A DNA stretch of 23,716 nucleotides, taken from positions 1-23,716 of the IMG/VR virus record IMGVR_UViG_3300043468_000930; one strand, written 5' to 3'. Of the stretch, positions 7,509-13,392 are shown piece after piece (position 1 is the stretch's first letter; each line of letters opens with the position of its first letter). The notes beneath the pieces were generated by a model that made no database searches, was not told the origin of the DNA, and saw only the letters and a program-made list of their open reading frames with translations. The DNA is from a virus. The translations under genes were made by a program, and so were the position numbers.

Positions 7509-8322
7509 TAGTAGCTCCTAAATTTGCTGTGACTCGTTCGTGCATCTTTTGGAAATCCTCGAAAAACGTATCGGGCTTATCCTTGCCCTCGGGTTCCTGT
7601 AGACCCTGCCAACCCTTGCGTATGGTGTATTCCATGGCCGCTATCGAGCGATCCATGCCCCAATCGGCCATCTGCTTGAGTTGCTGCTGGGCGCTGGTGG
7701 GTGTAATCGGCTTCTTGATTTCCTGCCGATGGGCAATCCAGGTCGCCCACGCTCGGTAGAAATCCTGGGGGTTGCCGATCTTTAGGGAGTCGGGAATGTC
7801 TGCAAGATTAAATTCATAAGCCGGCTTCCTGCTGCGTTTCCCCCTTGGGGGTAAGGGGGTATTATCCTTAGTAGTAACCGAATCAGAATCAGAAACAGAA
7901 TCAGAAACCGTAACCCCAGCGTTTTGCTTCTCGTTTGCTAGACCGTTTGCTACTGCGTTTGCTTGACGTTTGCTACCGCCTTTGCTTCCACTTTGCTTGC
8001 GACATTCGCTAATTTCTTTTAGTCGCACCAACCTTCTGGAGTATAACACCCCATTTTGGTCCCTACTTAACACCCCCTTTTGTACTAATTCCTCGATAGC
8101 GTCAATTTTTTGCTGCAATTCGCCGCCACTAATTGCGTTTGCAATTTCTTCGTTAGTTCTAGGCTCACCGTTAGGCCAAACTAAACACCCCTGCTCTTTT
8201 GCTTCAAACATGTAGCAAAGCAAATCGACTAGCAAACCTCTAGCAAAAATCGAGCAAAACCGTAGCTCGGGATCTTTTAGCCAGTCGCCCGTGAAAAACC
8301 AAAACCCTGGAGATTTGTTCAT
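7501..8322 (-). CDS. Replication-initiator-like protein
   Basis: I start the protein at ATG 8322 (MNKSPGFWFFTGDWLKDPEL), giving 273 aa, because an intrinsic terminator occupies 8338-8378 and the K-S-P-x-F-x-F start is typical of phage replication proteins of this type. The frame is open back to 8409, but those 29 codons overlap the terminator. The N-terminal 110 residues look like a winged-helix domain of phage replisome organisers (TNEEIANAISG...IEELVQKGVLSRD). Residues about 115-170 are low-complexity (Ser, Asn, Lys, Asp). The C-terminal 90 residues are a helical domain. Embedded AGCAAA arrays and hexamer repeats suggest the replication origin lies within this gene, as in lambda O. The protein would bind the repeats and recruit a host helicase. 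Confidence 0.75.
   Translation of the reverse strand: MNKSPGFWFFTGDWLKDPELRFCSIFARGLLVDLLCYMFEAKEQGCLVWPNGEPRTNEEIANAISGGELQQKIDAIEELVQKGVLSRDQNGVLYSRRLVRLKEISECRKQSGSKGGSKRQANAVANGLANEKQNAGVTVSDSVSDSDSVTTKDNTPLPPRGKRSRKPAYEFNLADIPDSLKIGNPQDFYRAWATWIAHRQEIKKPITPTSAQQQLKQMADWGMDRSIAAMEYTIRKGWQGLQEPEGKDKPDTFFEDFQKMHERVTANLGATNG
7881..7910. repeat. Tandem AATCAG-type hexamers
   Basis: Five hexamers run head to tail on the plus strand: AATCAG, AATCAG, AAACAG, AATCAG, AAACCG. They are A-rich and lie beside the first AGCAAA array, in the position of an unwinding element. In the protein they encode a Ser-Asp-Val linker, so they may instead be a simple coding repeat. Confidence 0.7.
7923..7997 (-). 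repeat. Iteron-like array 1: seven AGCAAA copies
   Basis: On the plus strand TTTGCT begins at 7923, 7934, 7946, 7958, 7969, 7981 and 7992, so spacings are 11, 12, 12, 11, 12 and 11. On the minus strand the copies are AGCAAA, four of them followed by C and three of these by CG. The copies fall in all three codon phases of the gene (AGC-AAA, A-GCA-AA, AG-CAA-A). This argues for selection on DNA rather than on a repeated peptide. The near helical-turn spacing would place bound protein on one face of the DNA. Confidence 0.8.
8214..8258 (+). repeat. Iteron-like array 2: five AGCAAA copies in the opposite orientation
   Basis: On the plus strand AGCAAA begins at 8214, 8219, 8231, 8242 and 8253. The last four are spaced 12, 11 and 11, the same period as array 1 but inverted. 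The copies again occur in more than one codon phase of the replication gene. About 216 bp separate the two arrays; one isolated TTTGCT lies at 8198 and another at 8109. Confidence 0.78.
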
Positions 8323-8337
8323 ATTCCATATTCCAAC
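8320..8337 (-). promoter_or_regulatory. Paired GGA motifs at the replication-gene start (candidate CsrA site)
   Basis: Between the terminator U-run and the ATG at 8322 the minus strand reads GTTGGAATATGGA then ATATG. GGA occurs at 8334-8332 and 8327-8325; the second is ATGGA, fitting the ANGGA core bound by CsrA. The first GGA, nine bases from the ATG, is also the only likely ribosome-binding element. A CsrA-type dimer covering both would block translation. Binding is inferred. Confidence 0.45.
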
Positions 8338-8378
8338 AAAAAAACCGACCAAATGAGATAGTAGGCTCACTTGATCGG
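8338..8378 (-). terminator. Strong Rho-independent terminator after csrA
   Basis: On the minus strand a 13-bp stem (CCGATCAAGTGAG with CTCATTTGGTCGG; 11 Watson-Crick pairs and two G-U pairs) closes an 8-base loop (8365-8358) and is followed by seven T (8344-8338). This is a textbook intrinsic terminator. It lies between csrA and the replication gene, 15 bases before the latter's ATG, with no obvious promoter between. It may act as an attenuator controlling replication-gene expression. Confidence 0.9.
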
Positions 8379-8418
8379 TTTCGAGCGGTTGCCCGCGCTG
8401 TTGTTTCATAAGCCGCTA

Positions 8419-8628
8419 CTATTCGGCGTTATCCATTGTATCGCCGGCCTGTGGCCGATCAAGCAGTTCCTCCCGTATCACCTTGACCTCTGGCGAGGCG
8501 ATCACCCCCAGCCAAACGCGGTTGCCGTCAATCTTGGTGACCTCTACCGATACTGCGCCGATCCATATCTTTTCGCCAAGGCGGCGACCTAAAATTAAAC
8601 GTCCTGTCGATCCATGCTTCCTTGCCAT
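8419..8628 (-). CDS. csrA: CsrA/RsmA-family RNA-binding regulator
   Basis: The 69-aa protein aligns by eye with CsrA over nearly its full length: RLILGRRLGEKIWIG at residues 10-24, KIDGNRVWLGV at 32-42 and SPEVKVIREEL at 45-55. The RNA-contact residues L4 and R44 of E. coli CsrA correspond to L13 and R52. It carries a nine-residue N-terminal extension, which is unusual because the family normally starts at MLIL. CsrA dimers bind GGA motifs in leaders and block or alter translation and RNA stability. A strong AGGAGG lies 10 bases before its ATG, overlapping the RecT-like gene stop. A terminator follows the gene. Phage CsrA could rewire host metabolism or time phage gene expression; targets are inferred. 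Confidence 0.93.
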   Translation of the reverse strand: MARKHGSTGRLILGRRLGEKIWIGAVSVEVTKIDGNRVWLGVIASPEVKVIREELLDRPQAGDTMDNAE

Positions 8629-8632
8629 TGCT

Positions 8633-9271
8633 TTAGCCTCCTAGCTGGTCTTGAATCAAATCCATTAGCGCCGTTGGCCCCACTGGCCGAACGTCAATTG
8701 TCATATCGTCGATTTCATCCTGCGTATGCAGCCCTAGCGTTACCTCGGGACAATACACTCGCCCAAAAAACGTTGCTGCTCGGTAAATGAGCATCTGCTG
8801 CGGTATCGACCGCCACTTGCTTCCGTCTTTGGAAAACCAGCCGTCTGCCTTTGCCATTGCAATTGTGACTACTGGACCCTCGATACGCTCGCCCGTCGCC
8901 CGCTCGTAGGTGACCACGCGGCAACCCCAATCGTCCTGGCCGACTGTGCCGGAAAAAACGTAGTGCAGCCGCGTGAAAATCTGGCTACGGTTAATCAGCG
9001 CAATGACGAACTTGGCCTCAAACGCCGGCTTGCCATGAATGATTGCCGTATTTTGCATTAAAATTGCAGTGCTCATGTCCAGTCGCCGAGCGAGGTCAAT
9101 GGCGAGCACGCAATTAGCCACATTGCCTTTGTAGGCTTTCGGGGCGTAATCGCTGGCGGCCAGTAATTTTGCCTCGCGCTGGCTGTACTCGAACCACTTT
9201 TCGGTGATTTCTAGCTGCCGCTCCTGCCTGGCTATCTCTTCATCGGTCTTAACTTCTATAAGCTCACTCAT
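8633..9271 (-). CDS. RecT-like single-strand annealing protein
   Basis: The 212-aa protein starts at ATG 9271 after GGGAG. The middle carries NVANCVLAIDLARRLDMS, and the C-terminal part has WFSKDGSKWRSIPQQMLIYR followed by AATFFGRVYCPEVTLGLHT and an acidic E-I-D-D. Order and spacing (W..K..K W...P..M..YRA..F.R...PE...G..T..E) fit the RecT-type recombinases. It is neighbour to a YqaJ exonuclease, the usual partner that makes 3-prime single strands. Together they would catalyse strand annealing in replication, repair or recombination. The family assignment is by pattern only; it is shorter than typical RecT (about 270 aa). Confidence 0.75.
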   Translation of the reverse strand: MSELIEVKTDEEIARQERQLEITEKWFEYSQREAKLLAASDYAPKAYKGNVANCVLAIDLARRLDMSTAILMQNTAIIHGKPAFEAKFVIALINRSQIFTRLHYVFSGTVGQDDWGCRVVTYERATGERIEGPVVTIAMAKADGWFSKDGSKWRSIPQQMLIYRAATFFGRVYCPEVTLGLHTQDEIDDMTIDVRPVGPTALMDLIQDQLGG

Positions 9272-9449
9272 TTTTATCTCCCAAATACGCTTTAATCATT
9301 TGCTCCGCGGCTTTTTGCATCGCCTCTTTCATTGTGCGCTCGATCATGTCCACGATTTCGGCGTTGTGCGCTAGAAGGTCCACAACACCCTCGGCCACAC
9401 CGTCACGCACTGCGTTAAGCAACTGCCTTAGCAATTCCTCACTGTTCAT
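9264..9449 (-). CDS. Small hypothetical helical protein
   Basis: I start it at ATG 9449 (MNSEELLRQ), overlapping the exonuclease stop as ATGA; an apparent longer frame from 9527 lies within the exonuclease gene. The 61-aa product is amphipathic-helical, acidic in the first half and Lys-rich near the end (MKEAMQKAAEQMIKAYLGDK). It overlaps the RecT-like start by eight bases. Being wedged between the two recombination genes suggests an accessory of that pair, but nothing in its sequence proves this. Confidence 0.75.
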   Translation of the reverse strand: MNSEELLRQLLNAVRDGVAEGVVDLLAHNAEIVDMIERTMKEAMQKAAEQMIKAYLGDKNE

Positions 9450-10333
9450 TTGCTGGCCCTCCTCAATACGCGGTACTTGCTCTCTTCCACTTGGTAGGCT
9501 TTGCGCGTTTGCCAGCGATACGACCACTTTGCGCCACTGGGCAGAATTGCGCTTTCGTGGCCGGCCATTAGCTGTAGCATTTGATTTTCCAGCGCTTCCT
9601 TTTTCGTTGTCGCGGCTTTGATCTGCTCGCGTAACTGCTCGAGCTGCTGGTCAATCTCAATCGCTTGCTGGCACACTGGCCCATCGGCAAACACAAGCGG
9701 CTCCTCGCGTGTCGTGTACAGCGATCCAAGGATAGCGCGGTCAATTTGGCCTGGCCCCGCTTCCGGCTCGATACCGGCTTGGCAATTACGCCAAAACGCT
9801 TCTTCACGCACGCACAGTTCCGCAATAAACACCGGCACCGGCTCAACACGATGTACCACCAGTTTTTGGCCGCCAATCAAGCACGCAACAAACGCTTCTT
9901 TCGCACCTGTCACGGCTAGGTTATGCTGTACCTGCACTTGATAGTTGAGCGGCGGATCCTCTTCCCAGTCGCCGGCCCTGTAGCTGCTGGTGGTTTTAAT
10001 TTCCACCAACTTGTCTTGACCATTGCCCACGAACGCGTCTGGCGTACACGCTTGCCATTGCCGAGTTGGGTGTATGACGATCAAATCTTGATCCCAGCGC
10101 CGCACTGGTTCGCCCAGTCGTTCCGATAACGCGTCGCAAATCACCGGCTCAAGCCGGGTGCCCCAGTTCATTGCCTCGGTCTGTGAGTCGTTGACGTAAT
10201 CCACGCCTTGCTTGGTTGCCCAAACTTGTAATGGCGACCTAAAGGGGCAAACGCCCATAATTGCAGGGGCATCGCTGCCACCGATAAACTTGCGGCGCCG
10301 TTCACGCCACTCCATACGCTGCGTATCAGACAT
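9446..10333 (-). CDS. YqaJ-family (lambda-exonuclease-like) viral recombinase nuclease
   Basis: The 295-aa protein has the YqaJ layout: FIGGSDAPAIMG at residues 17-27, E62 in WGTRLEPVICDAL, then D99 in CTPDAFVG and E111-x-K113 in LVEIKTTS, and YQVQVQHNL at 131-139. These are the PD-(D/E)xK catalytic core and the downstream glutamine motif. The C-terminal third is coiled-coil-like (IDQQLEQLREQIKAATTKKE). It is expected to degrade one strand of double-stranded DNA ends, feeding the RecT-like protein. The start at ATG 10333 follows GAGGA at a rather long spacing of 12 bases. The stop overlaps the next start. Confidence 0.92.
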   Translation of the reverse strand: MSDTQRMEWRERRRKFIGGSDAPAIMGVCPFRSPLQVWATKQGVDYVNDSQTEAMNWGTRLEPVICDALSERLGEPVRRWDQDLIVIHPTRQWQACTPDAFVGNGQDKLVEIKTTSSYRAGDWEEDPPLNYQVQVQHNLAVTGAKEAFVACLIGGQKLVVHRVEPVPVFIAELCVREEAFWRNCQAGIEPEAGPGQIDRAILGSLYTTREEPLVFADGPVCQQAIEIDQQLEQLREQIKAATTKKEALENQMLQLMAGHESAILPSGAKWSYRWQTRKAYQVEESKYRVLRRASK

Positions 10334-10348
10334 GGTGTAATTTCGTCC

Positions 10349-10567
10349 TCATTTCTTTTCCCTTGCTTTTTTGTCTTCCAACCAACACTCGAAACACTTT
10401 GCTGTTGAGATGAGATGACCACACTTTTTGCACCGGTGGGTACGCCTCGAACGCCACGGACTAGCGTTTTGCAACCGTGAGAATTTATTGCGGCATCTGG
10501 CAGAACAATAGGCTTTGTCGTTTTTCGTAAGTGGCTCTCCGCATAGCCGACAAATCCTATCGGCCAC
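10349..10567 (-). CDS. Small double zinc-finger protein
   Basis: This 72-aa protein starts at a GTG (10567) and overlaps the previous stop by 11 bases. It has two four-cysteine clusters: C6-x2-C9-x11-C21-x3-C25 and C46-x2-C49-x8-C58-x2-C61. A basic segment (SRLQNASPWRSRRTHR) lies between them and the C-terminus is Lys-rich. It probably binds two zinc ions and nucleic acid. Its place near the start of the early transcript fits an early regulator or recombination accessory. The exact role is unknown. Confidence 0.82.
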   Translation of the reverse strand: MADRICRLCGEPLTKNDKAYCSARCRNKFSRLQNASPWRSRRTHRCKKCGHLISTAKCFECWLEDKKAREKK

Positions 10568-10778
10568 TGGCGGCTAGCCTTCGGTCAATAGCCACACGAT
10601 CACGCGCCGCGGCTCGTTGTTCGGCTGCCACTAGGCGCTGCCATTGCTTGAGGGAGCAGAGCGCGTATTTTGTCACGCAATCAAACTCAACCTGATTTGC
10701 ATTTACAGAATCGTGACGCTCGAAAAACATCACATAACGGGCGGCCATAGCTGCCGCTAGAGATTTCCTGCTGTCCAT
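10557..10778 (-). CDS. Small hypothetical protein, first gene of the early operon
   Basis: The 73-aa product starts at ATG 10778, seven bases after AGGA. It is Ala- and Arg-rich, with helices at both ends (SLAAAMAARYVMFF and LVAAEQRAAARDRVAIDRRL). No family is recognised. It is the first gene after the control region at 10779-10908, so it should be among the first expressed. Confidence 0.7.
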   Translation of the reverse strand: MDSRKSLAAAMAARYVMFFERHDSVNANQVEFDCVTKYALCSLKQWQRLVAAEQRAAARDRVAIDRRLAASGR

Positions 10779-10809
10779 TTCTAAATCCTATAGATGGGAC
10801 AAAAGATAA

Positions 10810-10831
10810 ACAACCAACATGCGTTTGTTGT
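10810..10831. promoter_or_regulatory. Imperfect 22-bp palindrome (candidate operator)
   Basis: Reading outward-in, the arms ACAAC and GTTGT pair perfectly, one C/T mismatch follows, then AAC pairs with GTT around an ATGC-type centre: eight of nine arm positions match. The right arm overlaps the candidate -10 box. The form suits binding of a dimeric helix-turn-helix repressor, but no such repressor was recognised in the genome; the host might supply it. Confidence 0.6.
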
Positions 10832-10855
10832 AACGCGTTAGTGTTATCGACGCAA
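10827..10855 (-). promoter_or_regulatory. Candidate early promoter
   Basis: On the minus strand TTGCGT (10855-10850) and TACAAC (10832-10827) are separated by exactly 17 bases. Agreement with the sigma-70 consensus is moderate (TTG conserved in -35; four of six in -10). Transcription would start near 10820, about 40 bases before the ATG at 10778. Both palindromes overlap it. Confidence 0.35.
10831..10840. promoter_or_regulatory. Perfect 10-bp palindrome TAACGCGTTA
   Basis: The sequence equals its own reverse complement and shares its first base with the 22-bp palindrome. It falls in the spacer of the candidate early promoter, so a protein bound here could alter promoter use. Confidence 0.6.
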
Positions 10856-10908
10856 GAGGGGCGCGGCCTGAAATCGAAAATTATTTTTTTCTTACCCTTG
10901 AAGGAAAA

Positions 10909-11322
10909 TTACGCGCGTGCTACTCCGCTCACGGTGATGTCTAGTTCTAGTAGGCTCGTAGACGTCGCAATACCCAAAAACGTCGTGAAATTGCCGCTGG
11001 CAAGGTCGGACTCTAGGCAAATCCCACCGGCTGTTGTCGAGACGTAGTACGACGTACCCTGTACCAGCGTTGCGCCGAGGTTAATGAGGCCCGCGGTCTG
11101 GATGAGGAAATAGCCATTGGTTGCTGCGGGCAACAAGGCGATCCCGACGGCTGCTGCTTTGGCTACGCCGTCATTAGCATCGGTTTTGTAGTACTTGCCG
11201 TCACCGCTGGCGAGGTACACCGGCTCGCCCTGGCTGACGCTGGCTCCGGCCTGGCCGATAACGAACTGTACGCCTTCTTCGCCGATGCTCACGTTGGCCA
11301 AGGTTTTGCTGATGTCTGCCAT
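10909..11322 (-). CDS. Capsid-decoration/cement-like structural protein
   Basis: The 137-aa protein is Gly/Ala/Thr rich and beta-strand-like. The pattern GEPVYLASGDGKYYKTDAND, then AAAVGIALLPA, then GTSYYVSTTAGGICLESDL fits small beta-sandwich phage proteins seen beside structural genes, similar in style to capsid decoration proteins. It has an excellent ribosome site (AAGGAG at 11336-11331, eight bases before the ATG), unlike most genes here, suggesting high-level, independent translation. It is the last gene of the structural block, after the fibre genes, so a tail or fibre accessory role is also possible. Confidence 0.8.
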   Translation of the reverse strand: MADISKTLANVSIGEEGVQFVIGQAGASVSQGEPVYLASGDGKYYKTDANDGVAKAAAVGIALLPAATNGYFLIQTAGLINLGATLVQGTSYYVSTTAGGICLESDLASGNFTTFLGIATSTSLLELDITVSGVARA

Positions 11323-11484
11323 TATTATTGCTCCTTATATACCCCTCCCCCATGCCTTAGCCCCCCCAAAGGGGTTGTAGGCAGATTAGGGTAGGGAAAG
11401 TTTGTTGAAAAATTTGACGGTTCGCCATGTGGACATTTTGCCGTAGTTTTGTTCCGGAGTACCTTTTTAGGCCCTACAAGGCCG
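11323..11484 (-). other. Noncoding leader before the decoration-like gene, with G-rich hairpin region
   Basis: The region holds no convincing gene. At 11383-11353 the minus strand can form an imperfect hairpin: outer TGCCT with AGGCA, an internal loop, then CCCC with GGGG over a TTT loop. Just after come G-runs of 7, 5 and 4 (11367-11342), enough for a possible RNA G-quadruplex. TATATA lies between the G-runs and the AAGGAG at 11336-11331. An open frame over 11325-11525 is Pro/Gly rich and looks incidental. Confidence 0.55.
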
Positions 11485-12570
11485 CTAATCGGCCAATGCC
11501 ACGCGTTCGACAACCCATGGACCATACGCTAGGACTTTCTTGCCCGACGCTGTACGTAGGCTCCAGCGGTGTTTATCGACTGTTCCCACGGCTGCTGCAT
11601 TTGGCGTGAACGTCGCACGTCTATTGCCACTACCCCCGATAGTAATTGACCCATGCGCTATCGTCTGCAGGTCGGTATTGTTTCGGCTTTCGATGCACAC
11701 CTCAAGATTGCCTTGGGTGCTGAGGTTGACCGGATTATCGTCGGCATCAAACACGTCAACGCTAATCGGGGTGAGGTCGCCAACTGCAATGCTAATCGTC
11801 GTACCAACCACACGCTCTGGGGCCAGTGCTGATAGCGGGCTGACAATGACTGTACTCGATCCGCTCGGCCCTTGCTCTAGCGCATTGCTCGTGAATCGGT
11901 ACACTGCACCATCGAGTTCTACGGTCGTATCTAGCTTATCCGTAACCGCTTTAATCGCAGCAACTTCCGTATCAACAAAATTATCTATCGTATCAATCTT
12001 ACCTTCGACGGTCGTTAATTGCGTTGTTGTCGCAAGCCCACTTTGTATCTCCGTCACCGCATCCGTTGCCAACGCATTTGCATCAATCGCACCGGCTGCA
12101 AAATCCGCTGCTGTAATTACACCCGTTTGTAGTTCGTGAATATCGGCTGCAACGTGATTGCTGCCTGTCACCTGAACTTCGTGATTGCTGTTCGCGCCAA
12201 TCAAAATCCTAGCTGCATCCTGTGCCGATCCAACAAGTTGCTGAATGTCGATTTGAAGCAGATCACTACCACTCACAATCGAATCGTAAACCTGCGCTGC
12301 AATTACGTTGTACCTAAACACCGTCATGCTCATCGCCGTGTTGTTGACAAACACTTCGAGGTTTCCAAGTGTATTTGTGTTACCGCTGGTCAGTGCCAAC
12401 GTGTAGTAACCGTTTGCCAGATGCGTTAGCGTCTCCGTCGTCAGCGCTGCACTGCTGCCGTTTTTGACGAGGCTAAAATTAGTCACGACTGCCGTTGTCA
12501 CGGCTGCACCGTCGGCATCTAGCACTGGGCCAATCGTAACAGTCGTTGCTGTGCTTAGTTTAAGTAACAT
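11485..12570 (-). CDS. Tail-fibre-like protein
   Basis: The 361-aa protein has three parts. Residues 1-95 are a beta-rich module (TVTIGPVLDADGAAVTTAVV through LGNLEVFVNNTA) like N-terminal modules of phage baseplate/fibre proteins. Residues about 140-225 are a low-complexity, probably coiled or collagen-like shaft with many Ala, Thr, Ile and Asp (AIDANALATDAVTEIQSGLA, KIDTIDNFVDTEVAAIKAVT). Residues 245-361 are a second beta-rich Ig-like module (ISVDVFDADDNPVNLSTQGN). This layout suits a trimeric fibre that carries or connects host-binding tips. It starts one base after the stop of the LamG-like gene. Confidence 0.82.
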   Translation of the reverse strand: MLLKLSTATTVTIGPVLDADGAAVTTAVVTNFSLVKNGSSAALTTETLTHLANGYYTLALTSGNTNTLGNLEVFVNNTAMSMTVFRYNVIAAQVYDSIVSGSDLLQIDIQQLVGSAQDAARILIGANSNHEVQVTGSNHVAADIHELQTGVITAADFAAGAIDANALATDAVTEIQSGLATTTQLTTVEGKIDTIDNFVDTEVAAIKAVTDKLDTTVELDGAVYRFTSNALEQGPSGSSTVIVSPLSALAPERVVGTTISIAVGDLTPISVDVFDADDNPVNLSTQGNLEVCIESRNNTDLQTIAHGSITIGGSGNRRATFTPNAAAVGTVDKHRWSLRTASGKKVLAYGPWVVERVALAD

Positions 12571-12571
12571 T

Positions 12572-13384
12572 CTATGGCATACCTGTTAGGATTCGTCGTC
12601 GTCGTGCGCCACTTGGAAACTGGTAAAACGTGTTGCGGTGCGACTCTTGGCGTAGGCCGATGCCTGGGCGACTTGCGAGGAGTTTTATTTCGGGTTCGGT
12701 AAGGACGCGTGAATAAATGCGAACATCATCAATCTGTCCAATGAATGCTTCATTAGTACTGGAATTACCTAACCATCTCCCTATCGAAAACGGCTGTGTG
12801 GTAAACACCATCGAAGAAGTTAAGCTAAGAGTATTAGCTTGCACTCCGTTCAAAAAAATCCTTATTGTTATTCCGTCATAAGTACCGCAAACATGATACC
12901 ACTGATTTAGAGCAGAGGCCGAAACGGTTTCTAAGAGGTGATAGCCGCCGTCTCCTCCGGATGGAGTGCCAACCGCAAAAGAAAAGCGACTATTTACAGA
13001 TAAATTATGATATTGCAAACCATAAGAAACATAAGGCGCAGCGCTACCGTGGAACTTGCTACAAATTTCTCGTCCTGCAGCAGTTCCGGCGCTTGTCGGC
13101 CTAGCCCACGCCGCTAAGGTCACCGCTGTGCTCGGCACTGTCAATTGATTTGCTGTTGAAGCGACTTGCACTGATTCGTTAGTGCTAGAAACAAAATCCA
13201 ACGCCCGCCCATACTGCGATGAAACCCAATCATCCGCTGACATATTAACGAGGCTTCCGTGGTTATTGAAACCACTCACATCGGGCAACATATTTCCGCC
13301 ACCACCATTCGGTAGACTCGGACACCACGCACCGACGAGGCCTTGGCGAAGATTGGCGAACGCATTGCTTCCGTTGTAGTACAT
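12572..13384 (-). CDS. LamG/concanavalin-like lectin domain protein (receptor-binding candidate)
   Basis: The 270-aa protein opens with LRQGLVGAWCPSLPNGGG and has the LamG-type pattern: LPDVSGFNNHGSLVNM, GRALDFVSS, VTLAAWARPTSAG, LNQWYHVCGTYDGITIRIFL-N-G, and FIGQIDDVRIYSRVLTEPEI-K. This jelly-roll fold binds carbohydrates. Located among tail genes just before the fibre gene, it probably recognises a host surface polysaccharide. The C-terminal 35 residues are basic (HRNTFYQFPSGARRRRILTG). Its base composition looks more A/T-rich than its neighbours in the middle of the domain, which may reflect acquisition by exchange; this is a visual impression. Confidence 0.85.
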   Translation of the reverse strand: MYYNGSNAFANLRQGLVGAWCPSLPNGGGGNMLPDVSGFNNHGSLVNMSADDWVSSQYGRALDFVSSTNESVQVASTANQLTVPSTAVTLAAWARPTSAGTAAGREICSKFHGSAAPYVSYGLQYHNLSVNSRFSFAVGTPSGGDGGYHLLETVSASALNQWYHVCGTYDGITIRIFLNGVQANTLSLTSSMVFTTQPFSIGRWLGNSSTNEAFIGQIDDVRIYSRVLTEPEIKLLASRPGIGLRQESHRNTFYQFPSGARRRRILTGMP

Positions 13385-13392
13385 TGGCTCGC

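Larger units (their letters stand above)
10779..10908. other. Main intergenic control region
   Basis: This 130-bp gap separates the last structural gene (ending at 10909) from the first early gene (starting at 10778). It contains a candidate promoter, an imperfect 22-bp palindrome, an adjacent 10-bp perfect palindrome and, near 10878-10920, an A/T-rich stretch with two AAAATT copies. No convincing terminator hairpin is visible for the upstream structural operon. Confidence 0.7.

Noticed and set aside
7920-8260. CRISPR array
   Set aside because: The repeat unit is only six bases with 5-6 base gaps, far below CRISPR repeat and spacer lengths; it fits iterons instead.
7501-8409. Longer start of the replication gene at 8409
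   Set aside because: The added 29 codons overlap a near-perfect intrinsic terminator (8338-8378); the family-like N-terminus begins at 8322.
10870-10920. Terminator after the last structural gene
   Set aside because: The region is A/T-rich with a 9-base CCTTCAAGG but no stable stem followed by a U-run on the coding strand.
11325-11525. 66-codon minus-strand frame after the fibre gene
   Set aside because: It overlaps the fibre gene 3-prime end, the G-rich leader and the next ribosome site, has Pro/Gly-biased composition, and resembles no known protein.
11540-12139. 199-codon plus-strand frame
   Set aside because: It is antisense to the fibre gene and reflects that gene's codon bias; no ribosome site or family match seen.
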